A stretch of DNA of 64,000 bases from Caulobacter vibrioides (GTDB lineage Bacteria > Pseudomonadota > Alphaproteobacteria > Caulobacterales > Caulobacteraceae): assembly GCF_002310375.3 (NCBI RefSeq), contig NZ_CP023315.3, positions 372,001 to 436,000 of the forward strand, given 5' to 3'. The notes beneath the pieces were generated by a model. It did no database searches, was not told the DNA's origin, and saw nothing but the letters and a program-made list of their open reading frames with translations. A program made the translations under genes and the position numbers. Positions 26,572-36,960 of this stretch are shown piece after piece; within the stretch, counting starts at the first letter, position 1, and each line of letters begins with the position of its first letter.

Positions 26572-27351
26572 ATGGTTTCCCTGGACGTCATCGCCACCCT
26601 GTTCGTGGTCGCTGCGCTCGCCGGCGCGCTCGACGCCATCGCGGGCGGGGGCGGACTTGTGACTCTGCCGGCCCTGCTGCTGGCGGGCCTTTCGCCCGTG
26701 CAGGCGCTGGGCACCAACAAGCTGCAGGGCGCGGTGAGCGCCATCTCCTCGACCAGCGCCTTTGCGCGGCGCGGCCTGATCGACTGGAAAACCGCCTGGC
26801 CGGTCGCGCTGGCGGCGGCCGCCGCCGGCCTCTGCGGCGCGCTCTGCGCCAGCCTCCTGTCGCCGGAGGTGCTGCGCGCGATCGTGCCCGTGCTGCTGAT
26901 CGCCATCGCCCTCTATTTCGGCCTCTCACGCGCCATCAAGGGCGAGGATGTTGCGCCGCGCATGGCGCTGATCCCGTTCGCCTGCTTCGTCGCGCCGCTG
27001 ATCGGCTTCTATGACGGGATCTTCGGACCCGGCGCCGGCGCCTTCTACATGGTCGCCATCGTCACCCTGCTGGGCTACGGCGCGCTGAAGGCCACCGCCC
27101 ACACCAAGCTCGCCAACGCCGCCAGCAATCTGGGAAGCCTTTTGCTGTTCACGCTGAAGGGCGCGGTCGTTTGGCCCGTGGGCCTGGCCATGGCGGCCGG
27201 CGCCTTCATCGGCGCTCAGGTGGGCTCGCGCCTGGCCATGCGGTTCGGACCCAAGCTGATCCGGCCGCTCCTGGTGGTGATCTCGTGCGCCATGGCGGTG
27301 AAGCTGCTGGCCGATCCGGCCAATCCGCTGCGGATGGCGGTGGGGTTCTAA
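26572..27351 (+). CDS. TSUP family permease (TauE/SafE-like)
   Basis: A 259-residue inner-membrane protein with about eight membrane helices and the two family repeats: AGGGGLVTLPALLLAGLSPV near residues 25-45 and GFYDGIFGPGAGAFYMVAIV near 145-165. TSUP proteins move sulfite, sulfonates, acetate or similar organic anions. No sulfur-metabolism gene is nearby, so the substrate is open. The ATG at 26572 is preferred over the TTG at 26569. Confidence 0.9.
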   Translation: MVSLDVIATLFVVAALAGALDAIAGGGGLVTLPALLLAGLSPVQALGTNKLQGAVSAISSTSAFARRGLIDWKTAWPVALAAAAAGLCGALCASLLSPEVLRAIVPVLLIAIALYFGLSRAIKGEDVAPRMALIPFACFVAPLIGFYDGIFGPGAGAFYMVAIVTLLGYGALKATAHTKLANAASNLGSLLLFTLKGAVVWPVGLAMAAGAFIGAQVGSRLAMRFGPKLIRPLLVVISCAMAVKLLADPANPLRMAVGF

Positions 27352-27357
27352 GGCGAA

Positions 27358-27478
27358 GCGCCCCCTCCACCGCTTCGCGGTCCCCCTCCCCCGCTTTGCG
27401 GGGGAGGAAGATAGTCCTCCTCACCCGCGAAGCGGGGGAGGTGGCTCGGCGCGAAGCGTCGAGACGGAGGGGGCGCTT
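27358..27478. repeat. Long inverted repeat, GGGGGAGG family, copy 2
   Basis: GCGCCCCCTCC...CCTCCCCCGC (left) pairs with GCGGGGGAGG...GGAGGGGGCGC (right), with smaller hairpins (CCGCTTCGCGG, CCCCGCTTTGCGGGG) inside. It separates the convergent TSUP and smc genes. Confidence 0.85.
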
Positions 27479-27484
27479 ACACCC

Positions 27485-30400
27485 CTAAGCCGCCACCAGC
27501 TTCTCGGCCGTGCTCAGGTCCACGCTGACCAGTTGGCTCACGCCGCGCTCGGCCATGGTCACGCCGAACAGGCGGTCCATGCGGCTCATGGTCACCGGAT
27601 TGTGGGTGATGGCGATGAAACGCGTCTGGGTGCGGCGGCGCATCTCGTCCAGCATGTTGCAGTAGCGGTCGACATTGGCGTCATCGAGCGGCGCGTCGAC
27701 TTCGTCCAGCACGCAGATCGGGGCCGGATTGGCCAGGAAGACGCCGAAAATCAGGGCGCTGGCGGTCAGGGCCTGCTCGCCGCCGCTCATCAGGCTCATG
27801 CTGGCCATGCGCTTGCCGGGCGGGCAGGCGAAGATCTCCAGGCCCGCCTCCAGCGGGTCGTCGCTCTCGATCAGTTTCAGCTCGGCCTGACCGCCGCCGA
27901 ACAGGGCCTGGAAGAGGGTCTGGAAGTTGGCGTTGATCACGTCGAACGCGGCCAAGAGCCGTTCACGCCCCTCGGCGTTCAGCTCCTCGATCCCGGCCCG
28001 CAGCTTGGTCACAGCGCCCGAGAGGTCGGCGCGCTCGCTGCGCATGGTCTCCAGGCGGCCGGCATATTCCTGCGCCTCCTCCTCGGCGCGCAGGTTCACC
28101 GGACCGATCGAGTCGCGCTCGCGCTCCAGGGCGAATAGGTGGGCCTCGACCCCTGCGGCGTCCTTCGGCACGGCTACGGCCTCGCCAGCGACATGGCGGC
28201 CCAGCTCCTCGGGCTCCATGCGCGCCTGTTCGCGGATGGCCGAGGCGACCTCGGCGAAGCGCTGACGGGCGCCGTCCAGGTGCGCAACCAGGGCCGCGCG
28301 CTTCTCGCGCGCCTCGCCGGCGGCCTGCTCGGCGGCGCGGGCCGCGCGGTCGGCGTTCAGCCGGGTGGTCTCGGCGGTCTCCAGGGCGTCGCTGGCCTTG
28401 GCCCGGCGAGCCTCGGCGGCGGCGAACTCGTCGAGCAGCGCCACCAGCTTTTCCTGTAGGGCGGCGGGCGCCTCGCGGGCGGCTTCCAGGGCGGCGGCGG
28501 CCTTGACGCGGTCGCCTTCCAGAGCTTCGGACCGCTTTGCGGCGGCCTCGGCGCGCTTGCTCCAGTCGGCGCGGTCGCGTTCCAGGCTTTCCAGGCGGCG
28601 CTGGCGACCGGCCCGTTCGCGGGTCTCAACATCCAGGGCGGTACGCGCCGCGCCAGCGGCCTCGCGCGCCTGGGCGGCGGCCTGCCGCGCCTCGGCCAAC
28701 TGAGGTTGCAGGTCGCCGGAGGTCTGAGCGGCGGCGTTGGCCTCGCGGGCCTCACCCAAGGCGGCGTCGGCCTCGACCTTCTCGGCCTCGAAGCGGCCGA
28801 TGGTGTCGTCCAGCGATTGAGCTCGCGCCGCACGAAGCGCCTGTTCGCGCTCGAACTTGGCGACCTGTTCGCGCGCCTGGTTCAAGAGGCGCTCGGCGTC
28901 GGGCGGGCCCCGCCGCTTGTCGCGCAGCAGGTCCTCGGCCGCGCGCAGGCGATCGGCGGCGGATTTCAGCGCGATGGTCGTGGCTTCGGCGCGCGGGGCC
29001 ATGACGTCGATCTCGGCCTCGACCTCGGCCAGGCGCGTGCGCTGCTCTAGGCGGACGGCGGCGGGACGCGGCGCGTCGGCGCGGGCCACGAAGCCGTCCC
29101 AGCGCCACAGGTCCCCGTCCTTGGACACCAGGCGCATGCCCGGCTTCAGGTCCTTTTGCAGGCGGTCACCGTTGGCCCGGGTGACGACGGCCACGTGGGA
29201 CAGGCGGGCGGCCAGGGCGGGCGGGGCCTTGACCAGCGGCGCCAGGGGCTCGGCGCCTTCCGGCCATGTGGGCGCAGGCGCCTCGGCGCCGCCCCAGTAC
29301 GAGGGGGCCTTGGCGTCGAGCGCGGCGTCCAGATCATCGCCCAGGGCCGCAGCCAGGGCCGCGCCATAGCCCTTGTCGGGCGAGACGCTGTCCAGCGCCG
29401 GGGCATGGCCGCTCTTGGTGCGCGGCGCGGTCAGCTGCGCCAGACCCCGAGCCTCGGTCCGCAGGCGGCCCAGCTGGTCCTCGACGCTGCGCGCCAGCTG
29501 ACGGGCCTGGGCCTCCTGCTCGGCGGCCTTCACGCGCGCGGTCTCGGCTTCTTCCAGAGCGGCGCGGGCGGCGGCCAGAGCGGCCTCGGCGTTGGCGAAG
29601 CGCTGGCGCGCGTCGGCGGCGGCCGGGTCGACCTCGGGGCCGACAGCGGCGCGCTCGGTGCGGGCCTGCTCAAGCGCGCGGTTGGTGCGGTTGGCGCGCG
29701 CCTCGGACTCGGACAGGCGGGCGGCGGCGGCGCGGCCTTGGGCTTCTTCGGCGGCGACCCGAGCGGCCAGCTGTTCGACGGCGGCCTCGGCGGCGGCGCG
29801 GGCCTCCTCGGCGGCCTTGGCGGCGGCGGCGAGCTCCGGACCCCGCTCGGGCGCGGCGGCGACCAGGGCGCGGACCTCCTCCAGCTCAGGTTCGATCCGC
29901 GCGAGCGCGGCGGCGGCGTCGTCCTTGCCTTGCGCTTCGCGGGCGCGGTCGGCGTCGATGCGGGCCAGGTCGTTGGACAGGCGCTCGAACTCGGCGGCGG
30001 CCGCCTCGGCCTCGCGCTCGGCGCGGTCCTTCTGGATGGCTAGCTGGCCCAGGACCGCCTGGGCGATGGTGGCCTCTTCGCGCAGCGGCGGCATGGCGCC
30101 ATCCGCCTCGGTGATCGCCACCTGGGCTGCGGCGCTGGCGCGGGCGGTGTCCTCGACCAGACGCGCGGCCGCCGTGGCCTCGCTGGTCGTGCGCTCCAGG
30201 TGGTCGCGGGCCTCGGTCCAGCGGGCGTAGAGCACCGCCCCCTGCACCGCGCGGATCTCGGCCGACAGGCGCTTGTACTTCTCGGCCTGCCTTGCCTCGC
30301 GACGCAGCCGGTTCAGGGCGGTCTCCAACTCGCGGGCCACGTCTTCCAGCCGCGAGAGATTGGTCTCGGCCGCGCGCAGGCGCAGTTCGGCCTCGTGGCG

Positions 30401-30928
30401 GCGGGTATGGAGCCCTGAGACCCCGGCCGCCTCTTCCAGGATGCGGCGGCGGTTCTGCGGCTTGGCGCCGATCAGCTCGCTGATCTGGCCCTGGCGCACC
30501 AGGGCCGGCGAGTTGGCGCCCGTCGAGGCGTCGGCGAACAAGAGCTGGACGTCGCGCGCCCGCACCTCGCGGCCGTTGATCCTGTAGGTGGAGCCCTCGC
30601 CGCGATCGATGCGACGGACGACTTCCAGGATCGGGTCGTCGTTGAACTGGGCCGGGGCGGTGCGGTCGGCGTTGTCGATGGTCAGGGTGACGTCGGCGTG
30701 GTTGCGGGCGGGGCGCGCGCCGCTGCCGGCGAAGATCACGTCGTCCATGCCGCCGGCGCGCATGGCCTTGGCCGAGTTGGCGCCCATCACCCAGCGCAGG
30801 GCTTCCAGAAGGTTGGACTTGCCGCAGCCGTTCGGGCCGACGATGCCGGTCAGCCCCGGCTCGATCCGGAACTCCGTCGGCTCGACGAAGGACTTGAAGC
30901 CCGACAGGCGGAGGCGCTGGAACTGCAC
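27485..30928 (-). CDS. smc: Chromosome partition protein SMC
   Basis: A 1147-residue condensin ATPase that organises and segregates the chromosome with ScpA/ScpB. The N-terminal head holds Walker [20 protein letters not shown] (near residues 32-50). Two long Ala/Glu/Arg coiled coils flank a hinge (about 500-640, containing [20 protein letters not shown]). The C-terminal head has the ABC signature [11 protein letters not shown] and Walker [14 protein letters not shown]. Length is normal for alphaproteobacterial SMC. It is 21 nt downstream of a DsbA-like gene. Confidence 0.97.
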   Translation of the reverse strand: MQFQRLRLSGFKSFVEPTEFRIEPGLTGIVGPNGCGKSNLLEALRWVMGANSAKAMRAGGMDDVIFAGSGARPARNHADVTLTIDNADRTAPAQFNDDPILEVVRRIDRGEGSTYRINGREVRARDVQLLFADASTGANSPALVRQGQISELIGAKPQNRRRILEEAAGVSGLHTRRHEAELRLRAAETNLSRLEDVARELETALNRLRREARQAEKYKRLSAEIRAVQGAVLYARWTEARDHLERTTSEATAAARLVEDTARASAAAQVAITEADGAMPPLREEATIAQAVLGQLAIQKDRAEREAEAAAAEFERLSNDLARIDADRAREAQGKDDAAAALARIEPELEEVRALVAAAPERGPELAAAAKAAEEARAAAEAAVEQLAARVAAEEAQGRAAAARLSESEARANRTNRALEQARTERAAVGPEVDPAAADARQRFANAEAALAAARAALEEAETARVKAAEQEAQARQLARSVEDQLGRLRTEARGLAQLTAPRTKSGHAPALDSVSPDKGYGAALAAALGDDLDAALDAKAPSYWGGAEAPAPTWPEGAEPLAPLVKAPPALAARLSHVAVVTRANGDRLQKDLKPGMRLVSKDGDLWRWDGFVARADAPRPAAVRLEQRTRLAEVEAEIDVMAPRAEATTIALKSAADRLRAAEDLLRDKRRGPPDAERLLNQAREQVAKFEREQALRAARAQSLDDTIGRFEAEKVEADAALGEAREANAAAQTSGDLQPQLAEARQAAAQAREAAGAARTALDVETRERAGRQRRLESLERDRADWSKRAEAAAKRSEALEGDRVKAAAALEAAREAPAALQEKLVALLDEFAAAEARRAKASDALETAETTRLNADRAARAAEQAAGEAREKRAALVAHLDGARQRFAEVASAIREQARMEPEELGRHVAGEAVAVPKDAAGVEAHLFALERERDSIGPVNLRAEEEAQEYAGRLETMRSERADLSGAVTKLRAGIEELNAEGRERLLAAFDVINANFQTLFQALFGGGQAELKLIESDDPLEAGLEIFACPPGKRMASMSLMSGGEQALTASALIFGVFLANPAPICVLDEVDAPLDDANVDRYCNMLDEMRRRTQTRFIAITHNPVTMSRMDRLFGVTMAERGVSQLVSVDLSTAEKLVAA

Positions 30929-30949
30929 GGAGGCGGTCCCTTTCGATCC

Positions 30950-31558
30950 CTAGCCCTTCGCCGCCAGGGCGAAGATCTTGGACAGCGCGGCGAGATCGGC
31001 CTCGCCCTCATAGGGCGCGCCGTTGACGAAGAAGGTGGGCGTCACCTCGACCTGGTCCTCGCCGATCGCACGGCGGAAACGGGTGTTGACCCCCTCCAGC
31101 GCCTTGGTGTCGTTCATGGCGGCGGTGAACTGGGCTTCGGTCAGGCCGTATTGCTGAGCGATCGCCAGCAGGCCCTCCCACAGGCGGCCGCTCTCGAAGA
31201 TGGCCTCCCGCTTCTGGAAGACGGTCGTCAGGACGTCGAAATACTTGCCGGGCACGCGCCGGGCCAGCAGGAAGCCGGCGGCGGCGAACTCGTTGGGCGG
31301 CGTCAGGAATTCGCGGAAAACGAGGCGCACCTTGCTGGTGTCGATGAACGTCTTGCGGATCGCCGGCAGCTCGGTGGTCCACCAGTGCGCGCAGTGATTG
31401 CAGCTGGCCGAGGCGTAGACCACGAACTGGACGGGCGCGGTGGCCGCGCCCAGCACCATGTCGCCGGGCGCAGGCGGCAGCGACCGGCCGCGAGCGACCG
31501 AGGGCCCCGCCGTGAGGGCGAGGCCGCTGGCGATCAGGATGCGCCGGTCCAGGGTCAT
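30950..31558 (-). CDS. DsbA-family thioredoxin-fold protein, CNHC active site
   Basis: A 202-residue exported thiol oxidoreductase. Signal peptide about residues 1-22; redox motif Cys53-Asn-His-Cys56 (YASASCNHC); helical insertion; and the cis-Pro loop EVTPTFFVNG. It belongs to the group typified by alphaproteobacterial ScsC-like and BdbD-like proteins. It is the second of two paralogues whose stop and start overlap by one base (TAATG). The pair may act on different substrates or with different membrane partners. Confidence 0.87.
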   Translation of the reverse strand: MTLDRRILIASGLALTAGPSVARGRSLPPAPGDMVLGAATAPVQFVVYASASCNHCAHWWTTELPAIRKTFIDTSKVRLVFREFLTPPNEFAAAGFLLARRVPGKYFDVLTTVFQKREAIFESGRLWEGLLAIAQQYGLTEAQFTAAMNDTKALEGVNTRFRRAIGEDQVEVTPTFFVNGAPYEGEADLAALSKIFALAAKG

Positions 31559-32172
31559 TACTTCGAAGCTTCCGCGATCGCGGCGTCCAGCTGGGCCAGC
31601 GTCTGCTCGCCGCCTTCTTCGCCGCCCAGGCGCTTGCCGTTGACCTCGAAGGTCGGGGTGCCGCGGATGTTGTTGTCGGTCATCATCTTCTCGATGCGCT
31701 CAGCCGACTTGGCGGCGTTCTCATCGCTGAGGCAGCTATTGAACTGAGCTTCGTTCATGCCGGCGGCCTGGGCGATGGTCAGCAGCTCGCCGCGGATGTC
31801 GCCGCTGGTGAAGATGTTGGTCTGGGCGCGGTACAGGGCTTCGGTGACCTGGAAGTACTTATCCTTGCCGGCGCAGCGGGCCAGCATGGCGCCGGCGTTG
31901 GCCAGGCGCGGCTCGCCGGTCAGGGCGTCGCGGTGGACGTACTTGACCTTGCCGGTGTCGATGTACTTGGCCTTGAAGGCCGGGAACACTTCGGCGTTCC
32001 ACGTCGCGCAGTGCGGGCAGGCGACCGAGGCGTACTCGATGACCGTGACCTTGGCGTTCGGATCGCCCAGGACCATGTCCTCGGCCGTGACAGCCGTGCT
32101 CTTCGGCGAACAGGCTGCGAGGCTGGCCGCGAGGGCGGCGACGATGGTGACTCGGCTGATCAGCGAACGCAT
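31558..32172 (-). CDS. DsbA-family thioredoxin-fold lipoprotein, CPHC active site
   Basis: A 204-residue paralogue of the next gene. It has a lipoprotein signal (LAAC, Cys21), the classic DsbA redox motif Cys52-Pro-His-Cys55 (YASVACPHC) and the cis-Pro loop IRGTPTFEVNG. Two extra Cys (LARCAGKDK, FNSCLSDE) may form a structural disulfide. It likely introduces disulfides into envelope proteins. A cysteine-rich exported protein in the same window (51512-52861) would be a natural client, although that is only inference. Confidence 0.88.
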   Translation of the reverse strand: MRSLISRVTIVAALAASLAACSPKSTAVTAEDMVLGDPNAKVTVIEYASVACPHCATWNAEVFPAFKAKYIDTGKVKYVHRDALTGEPRLANAGAMLARCAGKDKYFQVTEALYRAQTNIFTSGDIRGELLTIAQAAGMNEAQFNSCLSDENAAKSAERIEKMMTDNNIRGTPTFEVNGKRLGGEEGGEQTLAQLDAAIAEASK

Positions 32173-32298
32173 GAAATGGCCCCTTGGCGGTCGTTGGAGA
32201 GGTTAAACGCGATTCTCGTTAGTCAGCGAAAAAGGCGCAACCGTGACTAGCGTCATGAGCGTGAGCGAGCCCGCCTTGTCAATGGTCCGATCCCGTCT

Positions 32299-32838
32299 CT
32301 AGCGATCGGAAGACAGGACCCCGCGACCCAGCTTGAGCAGGGCCTGCTTGAGCGCCCCGTCGGGCTGTTCGGCCAGGCTGTCGGCCAGTTGCTTTTCCAG
32401 CGCCGCGTCTAGCGGCGGCTTGCGGCGCAGGCGCGTCGACGGCGCGGCGGCGGGCGCCTTGACCGGGCCCTGCACGATGCGCAGGCGCGTGACCACGCCC
32501 TTGCCCAGCAGCATGTCGAGCCTGGCGGTGATCTGCGGCGCCTGGTGCTGGATCAGCGAGGCCACCGGCCCGTCGACCCGTAGTTCAAGAGCGCCGCCTT
32601 CGCCGTTGCGGCCCTTGATGATGCGGACTGGCTCGGTGCGCCGCGCCAGGGTGTCGCCGACGATCTCCTTCCAGCGGGCCTGCAGCGCGGCGGGACCCTT
32701 GCCGAAGCGGTCTTCCAGGTCCTTCAGCAGGGGCGCGAGGTTCTTGCCGGCCGGCGGCGGCGGACGGCGCTGGGGCTTCGTCCGCTTGCTGCGCAGGATC
32801 GCGATGGCTTCTTCCGGCGTGGGCAGGGGGCGACGCAT
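32299..32838 (-). CDS. dciA: DUF721 / DciA family protein
   Basis: A 179-residue protein with the DUF721 domain (about residues 40-120: LAPLLKDLEDRFGKGPAALQ; RWKEIVGDTLARRTEPVRI). Family members termed DciA load the replicative helicase DnaB in bacteria that lack DnaC. A basic, proline-rich N-terminus and a disordered C-terminal half frame the domain. It is divergent from mutY with only 47 nt between the starts, so the two may share a promoter region. Confidence 0.8.
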   Translation of the reverse strand: MRRPLPTPEEAIAILRSKRTKPQRRPPPPAGKNLAPLLKDLEDRFGKGPAALQARWKEIVGDTLARRTEPVRIIKGRNGEGGALELRVDGPVASLIQHQAPQITARLDMLLGKGVVTRLRIVQGPVKAPAAAPSTRLRRKPPLDAALEKQLADSLAEQPDGALKQALLKLGRGVLSSDR

Positions 32839-32885
32839 GCGAGGAAACTAGCATGCGGCCAGCGGTTCGCGGTAGGCGAAGGGGC

Positions 32886-33935
32886 ATGAAAGACCGTGAC
32901 GCCCTCCGCTCCGCCCTCCTGGCCTGGTACGACGCCCAGGCGCGTGATCTGGCCTGGCGCGTCGGGCCCGCCGATCGCCGCGCGGGCGTGCGCAGCGATC
33001 CCTACCGGGTCTGGCTGTCGGAGGTGATGCTGCAGCAGACTACCGTGCCGCACGCCACGCCCTATTTCCGGAGCTTCACCCAGCGCTGGCCGACAGTCTC
33101 GGACTTGGCGGCTGTGGAGGACGGCGACCTGATGGCCGCCTGGGCGGGCCTTGGCTACTACGCCCGCGCCCGCAACCTCTTGGCCTGTGCGCGAGCGGTG
33201 GCCAACGATCACGGCGGCGTCTTTCCGGACACCGAAGAGGGTCTCCGCGCCCTGCCGGGCGTGGGCGCCTACACCGCCGCCGCCGTGGCCGCGATCGCCT
33301 TCGACCGCGCGGCCAATGTCGTCGACGGCAATGTCGAGCGGGTGATGTCGCGGCTGTTCGCCGTCGAGGCGCCGATGCCCGACAGCAAGCCCGAGTTGAA
33401 GGCCCTGGCCGGCGATCTGGTCACCGACGAGCGCCCCGGCGACTGGGCCCAGGCGCTGATGGATCTGGGCGCGACCGTCTGTAAGCCGAAGGGCCCGCTG
33501 TGCGACCGCTGCCCGGTCTCGCCCTGGTGCGCGGCTTATCGGGGTGGCGCGCCCGAGACCTATCCGAGGAAGACCAAGAAGGCCGATCGTCCGCGCCGCC
33601 ACGGCGTGGCCTATGTGCTGACGCGCGGCGAAGAGGTCGCCCTGGTCCGCCGCCCGCCGAAGGGCCTGCTGGGGGGGATGCTGGGCCTGCCGACGTCGGA
33701 CTGGCGCGCCGCGCCCTACGATAACGCCGAGGCGGTCGCCGCTGCGCCGCTCGCCGCCGCCTGGCGCGACCTTGGCGCGGTCGAGCACGTGTTCACGCAC
33801 TTCTCGCTGACCCTGCGGGTGTTCGCGGCTGACGGCGCCAATGACGGCGACTTCGTCTGGACGCCGCGCGAGGGTTTGTCTGCGTTGCCCAGCGTGTTCC
33901 TGAAGGCGGCGATAGCGGCGCAGCGGCTGCTCTGA
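32886..33935 (+). CDS. mutY: A/G-specific adenine glycosylase MutY
   Basis: A 349-residue repair enzyme that removes adenine mispaired with 8-oxoguanine. The catalytic Glu is in SEVMLQQTTV. The helix-hairpin-helix is LPGVGAYTAAAVAAIAF with catalytic Asp in VVDGNVERV. The [4Fe-4S] ligands are C-x6-C-x2-C-x5-C in VCKPKGPLCDRCPVSPWC. A NUDIX-like C-terminal domain (about 235-349) recognises 8-oxoG. The ATG at 32886 is chosen for its GAAGGGG ribosome site. Confidence 0.95.
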   Translation: MKDRDALRSALLAWYDAQARDLAWRVGPADRRAGVRSDPYRVWLSEVMLQQTTVPHATPYFRSFTQRWPTVSDLAAVEDGDLMAAWAGLGYYARARNLLACARAVANDHGGVFPDTEEGLRALPGVGAYTAAAVAAIAFDRAANVVDGNVERVMSRLFAVEAPMPDSKPELKALAGDLVTDERPGDWAQALMDLGATVCKPKGPLCDRCPVSPWCAAYRGGAPETYPRKTKKADRPRRHGVAYVLTRGEEVALVRRPPKGLLGGMLGLPTSDWRAAPYDNAEAVAAAPLAAAWRDLGAVEHVFTHFSLTLRVFAADGANDGDFVWTPREGLSALPSVFLKAAIAAQRLL

Positions 33936-33941
33936 ACGACC

Positions 33942-34052
33942 CCGCGTCCTTCGAGGCCCGCTAGCGCGGGCGCCTCAGGATGAGGAACTCACGAGCCATC
34001 GACGGTCCTCATCCTGAGGTGCGAGCCGTCGGCGAGCCTCGAAGGACGCAGG
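33942..34052. repeat. Long inverted repeat, CCTCAGGATGAGG family, copy 2
   Basis: Arms 33942-33985 and 34006-34052, with CGTCCTTCGAGGC and CCTCAGGATGAGG facing their complements. The left arm has its own hairpin (CCCGCTAGCGCGGG). It fills the gap between convergent mutY and ccrM. Confidence 0.9.
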
Positions 34053-34055
34053 GCC

Positions 34056-35144
<1,089 letters not shown>

Positions 35145-35159
35145 TCAAGAAAGAGAGCG

Positions 35160-35171
35160 GAATCATGAGTC
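35160..35171 (-). promoter_or_regulatory. ccrM: Two GANTC sites in the ccrM leader
   Basis: GAATC at 35160-35164 and GAGTC at 35167-35171 lie 28-39 nt upstream of the ccrM start. Paired leader GANTC sites are known to make ccrM sensitive to methylation by its own product. Confidence 0.8.
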
Positions 35172-35202
35172 TTCCTGGTAAATCCGGTGTTGAGAGACGT
35201 GG

Positions 35203-35219
35203 TTAGCGGGCCGTTAACC
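35203..35219. promoter_or_regulatory. ccrM: CtrA-like binding box upstream of ccrM
   Basis: TTAG-N7-TTAACC fits the CtrA consensus TTAA-N7-TTAA with one mismatch, about 70 nt upstream of the ccrM start. CtrA control of ccrM is established in C. crescentus. Confidence 0.7.
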
Positions 35220-35234
35220 ACGGCCTTTCAGCCA

Positions 35235-35260
35235 CTTTTGAGTCTGATCAGACTCAAAAG
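35235..35260. repeat. 26-bp perfect palindrome holding two GANTC sites, between rnhB and ccrM
   Basis: CTTTTGAGTCTGA (35235-35247) is followed directly by its exact reverse complement (35248-35260). GAGTC (35240-35244) and GACTC (35251-35255) sit symmetrically. It lies 10 nt after the rnhB stop and about 16 bp upstream of the CtrA-like box. No T-run follows on the minus strand, so a plain intrinsic terminator is doubtful. Confidence 0.9.
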
Positions 35261-35270
35261 CTGAAGACGT

Positions 35271-35906
35271 TCAAAGGTCTAGCTCGCCGTTGACCGCCGC
35301 CGCCGCCAGAGCCGCCTTCACCGGGGCCCAGCCCAGCCGATGGATCGGCGAGGGGCCCAGGCGCCGCAGGCCCTCGACATGGATCGGCGCGTGGTAGCCC
35401 TTGTGGCCGGCGAAGCCGTAGCCGGGATAGAGCGCGTCGGCCTCGATCATGATCCGGTCGCGGGCCTCCTTGGCCAGGATCGAGGCCGCGGCGATCGAGC
35501 ACGACAGCGAGTCGCCCTTGATCACCGTCTTCACCGGGCAGGGCAGCTTGAAGGCGTAGTTGCCGTCGACCAAGGCGAAGGCCGGCGTCACCGCCAGCCC
35601 CTCGACCGCGCGCCGCATGGCCAGGCCTGCGGCGTGCAGGATGTTGAGCTGGGCGATCTCCTCGATGGAGGCCAAGCCCACGCACCAGGCGATGGCGACG
35701 TCCTTGATCTCCTCCTCCAGGGCCGCGCGGGCCTTGGCCGAGAGCTTCTTGGAGTCGTTCAGGCCCTTGGGGATGCGGTCGGGATCCAGGATCACCGCGC
35801 CGGCGCTGACCGGCCCGGCCCACGGGCCGCGCCCGGCCTCGTCCACCCCGCAGACAGGGGCCTGTCCGCAGGCAAGCTCCAGCGTCATGTCGGGTCCGGA
35901 CGGCAT
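35271..35906 (-). CDS. rnhB: Ribonuclease HII
   Basis: A 211-residue RNase HII that nicks RNA-DNA hybrids and misincorporated ribonucleotides. The start region [20 protein letters not shown] carries the first Asp-Glu of the active site. ALVDGNY and [17 protein letters not shown] supply the later Asp residues and substrate contacts. The terminal segment HRLGWAPV is typical. It is upstream of ccrM in the same direction, with ~140 nt between them that holds the ccrM promoter elements, so separate control is likely. Confidence 0.95.
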   Translation of the reverse strand: MPSGPDMTLELACGQAPVCGVDEAGRGPWAGPVSAGAVILDPDRIPKGLNDSKKLSAKARAALEEEIKDVAIAWCVGLASIEEIAQLNILHAAGLAMRRAVEGLAVTPAFALVDGNYAFKLPCPVKTVIKGDSLSCSIAAASILAKEARDRIMIEADALYPGYGFAGHKGYHAPIHVEGLRRLGPSPIHRLGWAPVKAALAAAAVNGELDL

Positions 35907-35992
35907 GGCGGCTGTTTAGGCCGGTTCGGCGCCAATGGGAATCAGCAAGGGCGCGGCTGGAGCGGTCCGGCTGATGCCGTTAGGGTTCTCCT

Positions 35993-36898
35993 ATGTCACG
36001 CCCTCTCGCCGTCCTTGCCGCATGCTCGACCCTGCTGGCCGCCGGACCCGTCCATGCCCAGGACAATTGGAAGCTGGTCTGGTCCGACGAGTTCAACGGA
36101 ACCGCGCTGGACGAGACCAAATGGACGTCCGCAATCGACTGCGGCGGCGGGGGCAATGACGAGCGGCAGTGCTACGCCGATACTCCCGAGACCCTGTCGG
36201 TCAAGGACGGCGCGCTGCGCCTGACAGTGATCAAGCGCAAGACGTGGGGGGTAGCCAATCCCTGGGCCGGACCGACGGGGCCGCTGAAGACCGGCGACTA
36301 CGCCTCGGGCAAGATCGTCACCCAGGGCAAGTTCAGCTGGCGCTATGGCCGCGTCGAGGCGCGGGCGCGGGTTCCGGGCGGGCAGGGCGTCTGGCCGGCG
36401 ATCTGGATGATGCCCGAGCTGTCGGTCTACGGCGGTTGGCCAAGGTCCGGCGAAATCGACATTCTGGAAACCGTCAATCTCGGGACGCCTTGCCCGCCGG
36501 TGGGCGAGGCCTGCGCGGACGGGCGCGAGAACCGCGTGTTCGGCACGATCCACTTCGCGGGCGATGCGACCGGCGCCCACAAGCAGGTCAGCGCCAGCAC
36601 GCCCCTGCCGGCCTCGCCCGACGGCTTCCATGTCTATGCGGTCGAATGGTCGCCCGAGGCGATCGTCTGGTTCCTGGACGGTCGGGAGTACGCCCGCGCC
36701 ACGCCGCAAGACTGGAAGCGGGACGACCGGCCGGCGAGCGCCGCGCCGTTCGACCAGCCCTTCCACCTGATCATCAACCTGGCCTTCGGCGGCCGCTGGC
36801 CCGAGAGCGTCAACGCCAAGGGGATCGACGAGGCCGCGCTGCCGGCGACGCTGGAGGTGGACTGGGTGCGGGTCAGCCAGCGGACGTCGCAAGACTAG
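35993..36898 (+). CDS. Exported glycoside hydrolase family 16 (laminarinase/beta-glucanase-like)
   Basis: A 301-residue secreted enzyme. Signal peptide about residues 1-22 (ending VHAQ). The GH16 catalytic motif is GEIDILE with nucleophile Glu154, Asp156 and acid/base Glu159. Upstream FSWRYGRVEARARVPGGQGVW and downstream FHVYAVEWSPEAIVWFLDG are family hallmarks. Endo-1,3- or 1,3-1,4-beta-glucanase activity is most likely. An MFS transporter gene begins 62 nt downstream on the same strand and may import products. Confidence 0.92.
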   Translation: MSRPLAVLAACSTLLAAGPVHAQDNWKLVWSDEFNGTALDETKWTSAIDCGGGGNDERQCYADTPETLSVKDGALRLTVIKRKTWGVANPWAGPTGPLKTGDYASGKIVTQGKFSWRYGRVEARARVPGGQGVWPAIWMMPELSVYGGWPRSGEIDILETVNLGTPCPPVGEACADGRENRVFGTIHFAGDATGAHKQVSASTPLPASPDGFHVYAVEWSPEAIVWFLDGREYARATPQDWKRDDRPASAAPFDQPFHLIINLAFGGRWPESVNAKGIDEAALPATLEVDWVRVSQRTSQD

Positions 36899-36960
36899 CC
36901 CTCGTTGCCTCAAGCGGCGCCGACTGGCAGGGTCCGGGCCTCGCCGTGGAGACGCGCTTC

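Noticed and set aside
36169-36960. A 703-residue open frame that fuses sequence overlapping GH16 to the MFS transporter
   Set aside because: The upstream part is out of frame with GH16, has shadow composition, and the MFS start (GTG 36961) has its own ribosome site.
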